The notes under the pieces are model-generated. The model was not told the DNA's origin. It saw only the letters and a program-made list of their open reading frames with translations, and did no database searches. A stretch of 33,082 nucleotides of DNA, taken from Clostridia bacterium (GTDB lineage: Bacteria > Bacillota > Clostridia > Oscillospirales > QAKW01). The DNA lies in NCBI GenBank assembly GCA_017436525.1, contig JAFSCX010000003.1, forward strand, positions 1-33,082, read 5' to 3'. Position 1 is the first letter of the stretch, and every line of letters starts with the position of its first letter. Both the position numbers and the translations under genes were made by a program. Positions 14,897 to 23,039 of the stretch are shown here, in pieces.

Positions 14897-15450
14897 GCTC
14901 TCTTCCTCCTTTCCATAATCAGAGAGGAGATGAGCCCTGTGAGCGCGCAGCCGATCAGGACAATCAGCACATTGATCTTTAAGATTGCAACTGCCAGAAA
15001 GGAGGCGCCCATGATAATATAGGAAATGAGGTTTTTAGGTGCTTTTTTATACATGGTCCAAAGCGCCTTAAACAGCAACGCCAGCACTCCTGCGCGGATG
15101 CCGAAGAAAGCAAAGCGCACCGGCTCCAGATCAGCAAAATTTTGCAGCAGCATTGCAATAATAGAGATGATAAGAAAAGAAGGGAGTACCACCCCAAAGG
15201 TGGCAAACGCCGAGCCCCAAAAGCCTGCCACCCGATAGCCTACAAAAGTGGCCGAATTGATGGCGATGGGGCCGGGGGTACTTTCGGCAATGGCGATAAT
15301 CTCTAATATTTCTTCTTCGGTGATCCATTTGCGCTTTTCCGCGGTCTCTTTTTGAATAAATGGGATCATGGCGTAGCCGCCGCCGAAAGTGAACGCACCG
15401 ATCTTAAAAAAGACAGAAAAAAGCTGCAAGGCAAGCTTGAATTTATTCAT
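14893..15450 (-). CDS. Short CHR-domain transporter subunit, partner of the downstream gene
   Basis: The 185-residue protein is the second CHR half, with FFKIGAFTFGGGYAMIPFIQ, ESTPGPIAINSATFVGYR and several hydrophobic helices. It is clearly paralogous to its neighbour. ATG 15450 is chosen because AAGGAGG lies six bases upstream, inside the last codons of cysK; the start overlaps the cysK end by eight bases. The longer frame to 15531 is cysK read out of phase. The pair presumably works as a heterodimer in the cell membrane. Confidence 0.88.
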   Translation of the reverse strand: MNKFKLALQLFSVFFKIGAFTFGGGYAMIPFIQKETAEKRKWITEEEILEIIAIAESTPGPIAINSATFVGYRVAGFWGSAFATFGVVLPSFLIISIIAMLLQNFADLEPVRFAFFGIRAGVLALLFKALWTMYKKAPKNLISYIIMGASFLAVAILKINVLIVLIGCALTGLISSLIMERRKRA

Positions 15451-16387
15451 CGGATTCCTCCTTAAAAAGATTGGTGGTGAGATAGCGGTCTCCGGTATCC
15501 GGCAGTAGGACAACAATCGTCTTCCCCGCATTTTCCTCCCGCTTTGCTACTTGAATTGCGGCATGAAGGGCAGCACCGGAAGAGATGCCGGCAAGAATTC
15601 CTTCTTTTTTTCCTAAAAGACGCCCTGCCGCAAAGGCCTCCTCTCCGCGAACGGGAAGGATTTCATCATAGATCTTGGTATCCAGCACCTTCGGAATAAA
15701 GCCTGCGCCGATGCCCTGCAGAGGATGGGGGCCTGCCTTTCCGCCGGAAAGAATCGGAGAGGCGGCCGGCTCTACACCGATGATACGGACCGTGGGCTTT
15801 TGCTCCTTCAAATAGCGGCCTGTGCCGCTGATGGTGCCGCCTGTCCCGATCCCTGCTACAAAATAATCAATCTCGCCTTGGGTATCCGCCCAGATTTCAG
15901 GGCCGGTGGTGCGGTAGTGGGCGGCGGCATTGGCAGGGTTGCCGAATTGATCGGGGATGAAGCTATGAGGGTATTCTTTGGCAAGCTCCTCTGCCTTCTC
16001 GATGGCTCCGCTCATTCCTTTTTTACCATCGGTGAGGATCAGCTGCGCACCATATGCACGCATCAGCAGCTGCCGCTCTACCGACATGGTATCGGGCATG
16101 ACAATGATTGCCCGATATCCCTTGATGGCGGCTACCGCCGCAAGGCCGATCCCCGTATTGCCGGAGGTGGGCTCGATGATGACAGAATCTTCTCTCAATA
16201 TCCCTTTTTCTTCCGCATCTTCGATCATGGCTAAAGCGACCCGATCTTTAGCGCTGCCTGCGGGATTAAAGGCTTCCAGCTTGGCAAGCAATCGGCTCTT
16301 TAATTGATATTCTTTTTCAATATGGGTAAGCTCCAGAAGGGGAGTATTTCCGATCAGTTGCTCCATGGAAGAATAAATCTTTGACAT
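15443..16387 (-). CDS. cysK: Cysteine synthase (O-acetylserine sulfhydrylase)
   Basis: This PLP enzyme makes cysteine from O-acetylserine and sulfide. The 314 residues are the expected length. The PLP lysine lies in NPAGSAKDRVA (near residue 45), SGNTGIGLA is the substrate loop and GIGTGGTISGTG binds the cofactor phosphate. ATG 16387 has AAGGAGC six bases upstream. Two CHR transporter genes follow with overlapping starts, so sulfur assimilation and an oxyanion transporter are made from one mRNA. Confidence 0.95.
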   Translation of the reverse strand: MSKIYSSMEQLIGNTPLLELTHIEKEYQLKSRLLAKLEAFNPAGSAKDRVALAMIEDAEEKGILREDSVIIEPTSGNTGIGLAAVAAIKGYRAIIVMPDTMSVERQLLMRAYGAQLILTDGKKGMSGAIEKAEELAKEYPHSFIPDQFGNPANAAAHYRTTGPEIWADTQGEIDYFVAGIGTGGTISGTGRYLKEQKPTVRIIGVEPAASPILSGGKAGPHPLQGIGAGFIPKVLDTKIYDEILPVRGEEAFAAGRLLGKKEGILAGISSGAALHAAIQVAKREENAGKTIVVLLPDTGDRYLTTNLFKEESDE

Positions 16388-16418
16388 ATTCTTGCTCCTT
16401 ATGATATTTTCTCTAAAT

Positions 16419-16446
16419 ATTATATCATGTTTTTTTGAATTTACAA
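16419..16446 (-). promoter_or_regulatory. Promoter of cysK
   Basis: On the minus strand TTGTAA (16446-16441) and TATAAT (16424-16419) are 16 bp apart. An inverted pair TGATAT/ATATCA surrounds the -10 and start region and could be an operator. Confidence 0.6.
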
Positions 16447-16496
16447 GAAGAAAGAGGCTGCTTGGGATCAGGATATAAGTGTCTTGTAAAATGATA

Positions 16497-16530
16497 AAAC
16501 GCCCGCAATGCTGACGCATTACGGGCGTTT
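16497..16530 (-). terminator. Terminator of queT
   Basis: AAACGCCCGCAATG (16497-16510) pairs with CATTACGGGCGTTT (16517-16530) with one mismatch; on the minus strand TTTATCATTTT follows. Confidence 0.85.
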
Positions 16531-16547
16531 GGGCGAAAAAGATAGTC

Positions 16548-17078
16548 TCAATACCGCTTTTTCCTTGCGAAGGGAGCCTCTTGCAGCCTCTCTTCACTAA
16601 AAAAACGATCTAATTTATAATGCTTGAGCATCCGCATAAAGGGGACCCCGATGGCAAAGCAGACGACAAATTCGCTGGCCGCCACCTCCAGCCCCAAAAG
16701 GGCAAATACGCTCCAAGAAAAGGAGCCGGTGCTCAGATAAGTCAGCAGCCCGCCGATCATCAGGCCATTTGCAAGGATCGGGGGGAGCGGGGCCAAGAGC
16801 AGCCATTTGCATTTATAGGTAAGATAAGCGGCGATCAAAGTGGCGGCCGTGCCTACCACCACATCCAAGGGGGTGGAAAAGAGCAGATTGGATAATAGGC
16901 AGCCGATGGTACAGCCGGGGATGGCCCAAGGGGTAAAGAAGGGCAGAAGGGTCAGCACCTCGGCAAGGCGAAATTGAATAGGCCCAAAGGCAATCTGGCC
17001 GAAGGGAAGGGTCAGGACGACGTAAAGCCCAGCAATCAGCCCTGTGAGCACCAAGCCGCGAACGGATCTTTTTTTCAT
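16548..17078 (-). CDS. queT: QueT-type queuosine precursor transporter (ECF S component)
   Basis: The 176-residue protein has five to six hydrophobic helices and the QueT signature near its N-terminus (LPFGQIAFGPIQFRLAEVLTLLPFF). QueT proteins are substrate-binding S components thought to import preQ1 or a related 7-deazaguanine used for queuosine in tRNA, together with a shared ECF energising module encoded elsewhere. AAGGAGAT stands before the ATG. It follows gltX at 68 bases on the same strand; I found no clear preQ1 aptamer in that gap, only a simple hairpin. Confidence 0.85.
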   Translation of the reverse strand: MKKRSVRGLVLTGLIAGLYVVLTLPFGQIAFGPIQFRLAEVLTLLPFFTPWAIPGCTIGCLLSNLLFSTPLDVVVGTAATLIAAYLTYKCKWLLLAPLPPILANGLMIGGLLTYLSTGSFSWSVFALLGLEVAASEFVVCFAIGVPFMRMLKHYKLDRFFSEERLQEAPFARKKRY

Positions 17079-17105
17079 ATTGGGGATCTCCTTAGTAAAT
17101 ATTTA

Positions 17106-17132
17106 GAGTCCGATTAGGAATCTCGACGGACT
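17106..17132 (-). promoter_or_regulatory. Hairpin in the gltX-queT gap
   Basis: On the minus strand AGTCCG and CGGACT form a 6-bp stem around a 14-base loop. The 3' side (CTAAATATTTACT) is not a good T-run. It may be a weak terminator or a cis-regulatory hairpin for queT. Confidence 0.3.
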
Positions 17133-17146
17133 ATGACTTTCTTTTT

Positions 17147-18586
17147 TTAGGAAAGCTTTTCTATTCCTTTTTGAATACGGCGCAAGGTCTCTTCCTTGCC
17201 CAGAAGGTAAGCAAGCTCCACACCGCCGCCGGGGGTAAAGGCTTTGCCGGAAAGGGCTGTGCGCAAAGGCCAGAGAATAAGGCCGTTTTTCACTTCAAGC
17301 TTGGCGATGAGATCAAAAAGAGCTTCATGGATCTTTTCTTGATTCCAATCCTCCACGGCCTCCAGCACAGGCAGGGTTGCTTTTAAGGATTCCAAGGAAT
17401 TCTCGGAATTGGTTTTCATTTTCTTATGGGTATAAAGCGCGATATCATAATCGGGCAGTTCATCAAAGAAATCAATATGGCCGCCGATATCATCAAGGGT
17501 TTGGCAGCGGCCCTGCAGCAAGGCGGCAAGCGCCTTGAGATCAACTGCAGGAGAATGAACCGCCTCCTGCATACGGGAGAGGGCCATCTCATAGAAGGCA
17601 TCGGGCTCCAAGGCTTTAATATATTCCCCGTTGAGCCATGCCAGCTTTTCGGGATCGAAGATGGCGGGGGATTTGGAGATGCCTGCAAGATCAAAGGCTT
17701 CTACCATCTCCTCCAAGGTGAATTTTTCCCGCTCCCCCTTAGGCGCCCAGCCGAGAAGGGCAATATAATTGAGCACTGCATCCTTCAGATAGCCTTTTTT
17801 GATCAGATCTTCATAGGAAGCGTCGCCGTTTCTCTTGGAAAGTTTATTTTGCGCATCCTTCATGACGGGCGCGCAATGAATGTATTTGGGAATCTCCCAG
17901 CCGAAGGCTTCGTAGAGCAGATTATATTTGGGGGCAGAGGAAAGATATTCCTTGCCGCGGACCACGTGGGTGATGTTCATCAGATGATCGTCTACCACAT
18001 TGGCAAAATTATAGGTGGGCAGACCGTCGGTCTTGATGAGAATCTGATCGTCCAGCTCGCTGTTGTCTACCGTAATTTCTCCATAAATCTCGTCTCGGAA
18101 GGTGGTGCTTCCTTCGGCAGGGATTTTCTGGCGGATGACAAAAGGCTTGCCGGCCTTAAGATTGGCTTCGACCTCTTCTTTGGAAAGGCGGCTGCAACGG
18201 CCGTCATATTTATTGGGGATTTTGGAATCGGAAGGGGCCTCCTCTTCTGCATCGCCCTTTTGGCAGAAGCAATAGTAGGCAGCGCCTTTTTCAATCAGCT
18301 CTTTTGCATATTCCATATAAAGGCCGCGGCGCTCGCTTTGGATATAGGGGCCATAATCTCCGCCTACATCCGGACCTTCATCCCAAAGCAGGCCGGTCTC
18401 CTTCATGGTGCGATAGATCAGATCCACTGCACCGTCTACATAGCGGCCCTGATCGGTATCTTCAATTCTTAAGATAAACTTACCGCCGTTTTTCTTGGCG
18501 ATCAGATAGGTATAAAGGGCTGTCCGCAGGTTGCCCACGTGCATATAGCCGGTGGGGCTGGGGGCAAATCGGGTTCTTACTTCCAT
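17147..18586 (-). CDS. gltX: Glutamyl-tRNA synthetase
   Basis: This class I synthetase charges tRNA-Glu and, in many Gram-positive bacteria, also tRNA-Gln for later amidation. The 479 residues are full length. The HIGH box appears as [12 protein letters not shown] at residues 8-19, the KMSKS box as KLSKRNG near residue 250, and [13 protein letters not shown] lies between. The C-terminal helical anticodon domain is present. AAGGAG lies before the start codon. It is divergent from trpS, with the two promoters sharing overlapping -35 boxes. Confidence 0.96.
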   Translation of the reverse strand: MEVRTRFAPSPTGYMHVGNLRTALYTYLIAKKNGGKFILRIEDTDQGRYVDGAVDLIYRTMKETGLLWDEGPDVGGDYGPYIQSERRGLYMEYAKELIEKGAAYYCFCQKGDAEEEAPSDSKIPNKYDGRCSRLSKEEVEANLKAGKPFVIRQKIPAEGSTTFRDEIYGEITVDNSELDDQILIKTDGLPTYNFANVVDDHLMNITHVVRGKEYLSSAPKYNLLYEAFGWEIPKYIHCAPVMKDAQNKLSKRNGDASYEDLIKKGYLKDAVLNYIALLGWAPKGEREKFTLEEMVEAFDLAGISKSPAIFDPEKLAWLNGEYIKALEPDAFYEMALSRMQEAVHSPAVDLKALAALLQGRCQTLDDIGGHIDFFDELPDYDIALYTHKKMKTNSENSLESLKATLPVLEAVEDWNQEKIHEALFDLIAKLEVKNGLILWPLRTALSGKAFTPGGGVELAYLLGKEETLRRIQKGIEKLS

Positions 18587-18610
18587 TCCTTTTTCTCCTT
18601 GAGTTTTATC

Positions 18611-18641
18611 ATTATAGGGTCGACTCTTGACACCCTATTAT
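18611..18641 (-). promoter_or_regulatory. Inverted repeat at the gltX transcription start
   Basis: ATAGGGT (18614-18620) and ACCCTAT (18632-18638) form a perfect 7-bp inverted repeat with an 11-base centre, extendable by further A/T pairs. It lies just downstream of the gltX -10 and could be an operator or a leader hairpin. Confidence 0.4.
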
Positions 18642-18668
18642 AATAATATTTATTTTGGTGGTTGTCAA
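18640..18668 (-). promoter_or_regulatory. Promoter of gltX
   Basis: On the minus strand TTGACA (18668-18663) and TATTAT (18645-18640) are 17 bp apart. The -35 box overlaps that of the divergent trpS promoter. Confidence 0.75.
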
Positions 18669-18690
18669 GCGGATTTATTTGTGGTATCAT
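18662..18690 (+). promoter_or_regulatory. Promoter of trpS-tagO-mnaA
   Basis: TTGTCA (18662-18667) and TATCAT (18685-18690) are 17 bp apart. Five of its six -35 bases also form the gltX -35 box on the other strand. Confidence 0.75.
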
Positions 18691-18740
18691 AGTTAAAATT
18701 GGATTATAATGCTATTTTCAAAAAGGAAGAGGAAAGATAT

Positions 18741-19730
18741 ATGGAAAAGACAATTTTCAGCGGAATTCAGCCCAGCGGTGTCATCACGCTGGGTAACTAT
18801 ATCGGTGCAGTGCGGAATTGGAGCAAGGTCAGCGATCAAGGGAAGGGGATCTTCTCGGTGGTGGATCTTCATGCCATTACCGTGCGTCAGGATCCCAAGG
18901 AACTTCATGAGCGGATCCTTTCCACCCTTGCTATGATCATTGCAAGCGGCGTGGATCCCGAAAAGAATCTGATCTTCATCCAAAGCCATGTGCCGGAGCA
19001 TTGCGAGCTTTCTTGGATTTTGAATTGCTATACCATGTTTGGCGAGCTTTCCCGTATGACCCAATTTAAGGATAAATCCCGCCGCTATGCCGATAATATC
19101 AATGCAGGCCTCTTTGATTATCCGGTGCTGATGGCGGCAGATATTTTGCTTTATGATACGGATCTTGTGCCGGTGGGCGTAGATCAGAAGCAGCATCTGG
19201 AACTTGCCAGAAACATTGCCAATCGGATGAACGGCATCTTCCCTGATCTTTTCACTGTCCCCGAAGGCTATATCCCCTCGGTGGGTGCTAAGGTGATGAG
19301 CCTGACCCAGCCGGATAAGAAGATGAGCAAATCCGATCCCAATCCCAAAAGCTACATCAGCATTATCGATGAGCCTGCCAAGATTTTGAAAAAATGCAAG
19401 AGCGCAGTTACCGATTCCGAAAATCGCATTGCCTTTGAAGAAGGGCGGGACGGAATGAACAATCTGCTTACCATCTATAGCGCCATGACGGGAGAAACCA
19501 TCGAGGCAGCTGTAGAGCGCTTTGCAGGGCAGGGCTATGGGGTCTTTAAGACCGCAGTTGCGGAGGCGATCATTGCTGAGCTGACTCCTTTGCAGGAGAA
19601 ATACCGCCAGCTGATGGCAGATCCCGCCTACTTGAAAAAGGTTTATACCGAAAGCGCCTTGCAGGCACGGGAAATTGCCGAGAAGACCCTTGCAAGAGTG
19701 CATGAGAGGATCGGGTTTGTGGCTCGATAA
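18741..19730 (+). CDS. trpS: Tryptophanyl-tRNA synthetase
   Basis: The 329-residue class I synthetase is full length. The HIGH-equivalent is IQPSGVITLGNYIGA near residue 10, DLVPVGVDQKQHLELAR lies mid-protein, and the KMSKS loop is present exactly (PDKKMSKSDPN near residue 195). ATG 18741 is preferred, since GGAAGAGGAAAG precedes it and MEKTIFSGIQPSG is the usual N-terminus; a longer frame from 18699 is unsupported. It begins an operon with two cell-wall precursor genes. Confidence 0.96.
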   Translation: MEKTIFSGIQPSGVITLGNYIGAVRNWSKVSDQGKGIFSVVDLHAITVRQDPKELHERILSTLAMIIASGVDPEKNLIFIQSHVPEHCELSWILNCYTMFGELSRMTQFKDKSRRYADNINAGLFDYPVLMAADILLYDTDLVPVGVDQKQHLELARNIANRMNGIFPDLFTVPEGYIPSVGAKVMSLTQPDKKMSKSDPNPKSYISIIDEPAKILKKCKSAVTDSENRIAFEEGRDGMNNLLTIYSAMTGETIEAAVERFAGQGYGVFKTAVAEAIIAELTPLQEKYRQLMADPAYLKKVYTESALQAREIAEKTLARVHERIGFVAR

Positions 19731-19742
19731 AGAGGATAAGGT

Positions 19743-20819
19743 ATGACAAGTTTTGATTATATCATCATCGGCTGTGCCTTTTTGCTGGCGGGGCTGATCA
19801 GCTTTCTCTGCACCCCCGTTGCCAAGCGGGTGGCGGCCAGAATCGGCGCTATCGATGTGCCGAAGGATAGCCGCAGAATGCATAAAAAGCCCATCCCTCG
19901 CCTGGGTGGACTGGCCATCTTTTTGGGCTTCTTTGTAAGCACCATGGTTTTTACTTTTGATTTCATCTCTTTGCCGATCTATGGAATGTTGATGGGTGCA
20001 ATGGTGATCGTGGCCCTTGGCATGGCTGATGATGTATTGGCATTGAAGCCTGCATCCAAATTTGTGGTGCAGCTTTTGGCGGTGGCCTTTCCCGTGGCGA
20101 GCGGTGTGCGGATTGAGCGGTTTCCCGATATTTTCGGGCAGGGCTCTTATATTGAGCTTTCTCTTCCCGTCTCATGCATCGCCAGCGTAATATGGCTGCT
20201 TGCTATTTTGAATGCCGTTAATATTATCGACGGTCTGGATGGTCTTGCTTGCGGCGTTTCTTCGATCATGACCATCTGCGTAACTGCAATCGTGATCCTT
20301 TTGGAAGCGCCTCAGGTGGCAGTTATCGCTGCGGCTTTGGCGGGGGCTTGCATTGGATTTTTGCCTTTTAATTTCAATCCGGCCAAAATCTTTATGGGCG
20401 ATACCGGAGCAATGTTTATCGGCTATACGTTAGCCTGCCTTTCCATTATGGGCCTCTTTAAGGCTTATGCCATTGTAGCCTTCTTTGTGCCGGTCTTGCT
20501 CTTCTTGCTGCCGATCTTTGATTTGCTTTTTGCGGCCTGCCGCAGAATTCTCTCCGGCCATTCTCCCATGCATGCGGATAAGAGCCATCTTCATCATAAG
20601 CTGATCGCGATCGGATTTTCTCAAAAGCAGGCGGTGGCGATCCTTTATGGGGTGGCCGCAATTTTAGGCTTTTGCTCGGTGCTGATTACAGCCGATAGCT
20701 TCGGTAAGGCTTTGATCATCATCGGTGTGGCGTTTGCATTTATTATGATCGGCGCTTTTGTGCTTTATCGTAGGCAGAAAAAGGCTGAGAGGGAGGCGCA
20801 ACATGAGCAACAAGATTAA
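19743..20819 (+). CDS. tagO: Undecaprenyl-phosphate GlcNAc-1-phosphate transferase (TagO/WecA family)
   Basis: The enzyme transfers GlcNAc-1-phosphate from UDP-GlcNAc to undecaprenyl phosphate at the membrane, the first step of teichoic acid and many other surface polymers. The 358 residues contain about ten hydrophobic helices and the family motifs: PRLGGLAIFLGF, MADDVLAL, NAVNIIDGLDGLA, FNFNPAKIFMGDTGAMFIG and HADKSHLHHKL. That set favours TagO/WecA over MraY. It is 12 bases after trpS. Its last 17 bases overlap the next gene, whose product acts on the same UDP-GlcNAc pool. Confidence 0.93.
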   Translation: MTSFDYIIIGCAFLLAGLISFLCTPVAKRVAARIGAIDVPKDSRRMHKKPIPRLGGLAIFLGFFVSTMVFTFDFISLPIYGMLMGAMVIVALGMADDVLALKPASKFVVQLLAVAFPVASGVRIERFPDIFGQGSYIELSLPVSCIASVIWLLAILNAVNIIDGLDGLACGVSSIMTICVTAIVILLEAPQVAVIAAALAGACIGFLPFNFNPAKIFMGDTGAMFIGYTLACLSIMGLFKAYAIVAFFVPVLLFLLPIFDLLFAACRRILSGHSPMHADKSHLHHKLIAIGFSQKQAVAILYGVAAILGFCSVLITADSFGKALIIIGVAFAFIMIGAFVLYRRQKKAEREAQHEQQD

Positions 20820-21954
20820 AGTGATGAGCCTTTTCGGCACGCGCCCTGAGGCGATTAAAATGGTACCGGTGGTGCGGGCGCTGGAGGGCTGCTCCGAAAT
20901 TGAAAGTGTGGTCTGCCTTTCTGGCCAGCATCGAGAAATGCTGCTTCAGGTCTTAGAAGCCTTTGATTTGAAAGCAGATTTCAATTTGGATATCATGAAG
21001 CCCCGCCAGACCATCACCACCATTACCTCCGGAGTATTGGAAGGCTTGAGCGAGGTTTTGGAGCGGGAGCGCCCCGATCTTCTGCTGGTCCATGGCGATA
21101 CCACCACTGCCTTTGCAGGAGCATTGGGCGGCTTTTATTCTCAAGTGGCAGTGGGCCATGTGGAAGCCGGTCTTCGTACATTCGATAAATATTCTCCCTA
21201 TCCCGAGGAGATGAACCGCTGCTTGATCTCCCGCCTCGGAGATCTTCATTTCGCCCCTACCAAGGCCAATCGGCAGAATCTTTTGAAGGAAGCCATCGCT
21301 GAGAGCGGCATCTTTGTTACGGGAAATACCGTCATTGATGCGCTGAAGCTGACAGTGCAAAAGAATTATCAATTTCAAAATGCATTTTTGAACACCCTTG
21401 ATTTCGAGCAGAATCGGGTCGTTTTGGTAACGGCCCACCGCAGAGAAAATCTCGGCGAGCCCTTGAAAAATATCTGCACCGCCATCAAGAGAATGGTGGA
21501 GGAGAATGAGGATGTAAGGGTGGTTTATCCGGTCCACTTAAATCCCGCCGTCAGAGAGGTGGCGGAAGGCGTGCTGGGCGGAATGGATCGGGTCCATCTC
21601 ATCGAGCCGCTGGATGTCTTTGATATGCATAATCTGATGGATCGCTGCTTCATGGTGATGACCGATAGCGGCGGCCTGCAGGAAGAGGCTCCTGCCTTGG
21701 GTAAGCCGGTGTTGGTGCTCCGTACCGAGACCGAGCGGCCCGAAGCGGTGGAATACGGCACGGTGAAGATGGCAGGGGTGGAAACCGAGCGGATTCTCTC
21801 CCTGGCCAATGAGCTGCTGAGAGATGCTGCCGCCTATGAGAAAATGGCCCATGCTGCCAATCCTTATGGCGACGGCAACGCCGCAGAGCGTATTGTGGAC
21901 GCTATTCTTTATCATTTCGGAAAAGGGAATAAGCCGGATGAATTTGTGATCTAA
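20803..21954 (+). CDS. mnaA: UDP-N-acetylglucosamine 2-epimerase (non-hydrolysing)
   Basis: It interconverts UDP-GlcNAc and UDP-ManNAc, the second sugar of teichoic acid linkage units and other surface glycans. The 383 residues show the family segments VMSLFGTRPEAIKM at the N-terminus, VHGDTTTAFAGAL, VGHVEAGLRT, TAHRRENLG and MTDSGGLQEEAPALGKPVLVLR. ATG 20803 has GGGAGGCG upstream, within the end of tagO, and overlaps it by 17 bases. An in-frame upstream ATG at 20758 is only part of tagO read in another phase. A terminator follows. Confidence 0.95.
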   Translation: MSNKIKVMSLFGTRPEAIKMVPVVRALEGCSEIESVVCLSGQHREMLLQVLEAFDLKADFNLDIMKPRQTITTITSGVLEGLSEVLERERPDLLLVHGDTTTAFAGALGGFYSQVAVGHVEAGLRTFDKYSPYPEEMNRCLISRLGDLHFAPTKANRQNLLKEAIAESGIFVTGNTVIDALKLTVQKNYQFQNAFLNTLDFEQNRVVLVTAHRRENLGEPLKNICTAIKRMVEENEDVRVVYPVHLNPAVREVAEGVLGGMDRVHLIEPLDVFDMHNLMDRCFMVMTDSGGLQEEAPALGKPVLVLRTETERPEAVEYGTVKMAGVETERILSLANELLRDAAAYEKMAHAANPYGDGNAAERIVDAILYHFGKGNKPDEFVI

Positions 21955-21961
21955 ATAGTAA

Positions 21962-22006
21962 TTGGCAGTAAAAACCAAGCGGTTTTCACTGCCAAATATT
22001 TTTTTA
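21962..22006 (+). terminator. Terminator of the trpS-tagO-mnaA operon
   Basis: TTGGCAGT (21962-21969) pairs with ACTGCCAA (21988-21995), with AAAACC/GGTTTT inside, followed by ATATTTTTTT. Confidence 0.9.
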
Positions 22007-22111
22007 ATGAAAGTATAATTATAAATTTTTATACTCTAAAAATAGGATGAGATGGAGCTTAAATTGTTGTAAACGAAAGGGTAAATTTACACTTTTATTG
22101 TATTTTCTGCT

Positions 22112-22843
22112 CTAACTTAACTCATATTGAAGAATTTCTCCGCTGGAGAGGGGAAATGGATCGTCCTCCTTGGATTTCCATTCTTTTATATAATATATTT
22201 CCAGTAGATATCGATCATCTTGAAATGCAACCTTTACAGAGTCGATTTTGAAAGAAATTAATTGGTCCCCCAAAAGTTCTTTCAGCTTAGCTTCGGTATA
22301 AGCATAGAGCTTCTCATAAGTGATATCCTCTAAGAGGCGCTCATCAAAATCTTCATAGGGCTTATTGCTGAAAGCCGCCAAATAGGTTTTTCCTGTGCAT
22401 AAGACCCGCACGGCAATACGCGGACCACGGAAAAATCCATCTTTTCCGTATTTGAGGTCGTAAAAGATATTAAAATTTCCGTCGTCTTCTTCCACAAACG
22501 CTTCAACTGCTTTGAGATTTGGGCCGTAGGTCTCGCTTAAGTATTTTTCTGCAAGTTGTTCGGCTTCCTTTTGGGTTACGAACGATGCATGAATCTCTAT
22601 CTTTTGATTCTCATTAGCGGAGAGTTTTGCGGAGTTCTCTTTGTCGGCGATTTGGTTCGGCTTTTCTTGCAGTGTATTAGATGAGGCTTCGGAAGGGACT
22701 GATTCTTCCCCTGCAGAAGATTCTTTTGTGCCGATATATTCTTCTATTGTAGCGGTTTCATTTGGAGAGGACTGCCTTGAAGTACAGCCCATCAATGATA
22801 GTACCATCAAGAGGGTGAAGAGCAATAATAATTTCTTTTTCAT
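22112..22843 (-). CDS. Lipoprotein of unknown function
   Basis: The 243-residue protein starts with a lipoprotein signal: Lys-rich start, hydrophobic core, and lipobox LSLMGC at residues 15-20, so it should be anchored on the outer face of the membrane. Residues 20-85 are a Ser/Glu/Asn-rich linker. The C-terminal 150 residues form a mixed alpha/beta domain (QKEAEQLAEKYLSETYG ... NIFYDLKYGKDGFF) that I do not recognise. It is divergent from a sigma/anti-sigma pair, so it may belong to that regulon. Confidence 0.8.
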   Translation of the reverse strand: MKKKLLLLFTLLMVLSLMGCTSRQSSPNETATIEEYIGTKESSAGEESVPSEASSNTLQEKPNQIADKENSAKLSANENQKIEIHASFVTQKEAEQLAEKYLSETYGPNLKAVEAFVEEDDGNFNIFYDLKYGKDGFFRGPRIAVRVLCTGKTYLAAFSNKPYEDFDERLLEDITYEKLYAYTEAKLKELLGDQLISFKIDSVKVAFQDDRYLLEIYYIKEWKSKEDDPFPLSSGEILQYELS

Positions 22844-22983
22844 CGTATATTCCTACCTTTCTTGTGGATTTGTAAAGGCTTTGGATCGATTTCTCTTTCC
22901 ATTTATTAAAACGAATGAATTATCCCAAGTGTGACAAACTTTTTTCGCATTTTCAACTTTATTTTTTTATTGCTGATTTTCGG

Positions 22984-23012
22984 TTGACTTGCGCCTTTTT
23001 CAATGCTATATT
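22984..23012 (+). promoter_or_regulatory. Promoter of the sigma factor operon with a palindrome over the -10
   Basis: TTGACT (22984-22989) and TATATT (23007-23012) are 17 bp apart. A perfect inverted repeat, TTTCAAT-GCTAT-ATTGAAA (22998-23016), covers the -10 box and is a good operator candidate. Confidence 0.6.
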
Positions 23013-23039
23013 GAAATCGAAAGAAAAGAGGTGAGCGCC

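Noticed and set aside
17426..18472. A 348-codon open frame on the plus strand opposite gltX
   Set aside because: gltX has all synthetase motifs; the antisense frame has no ribosome site and no recognisable domain.
18693..19883. A 396-codon minus-strand frame opposite trpS and the start of tagO
   Set aside because: It runs through the trpS promoter and two confirmed genes; shadow frame.
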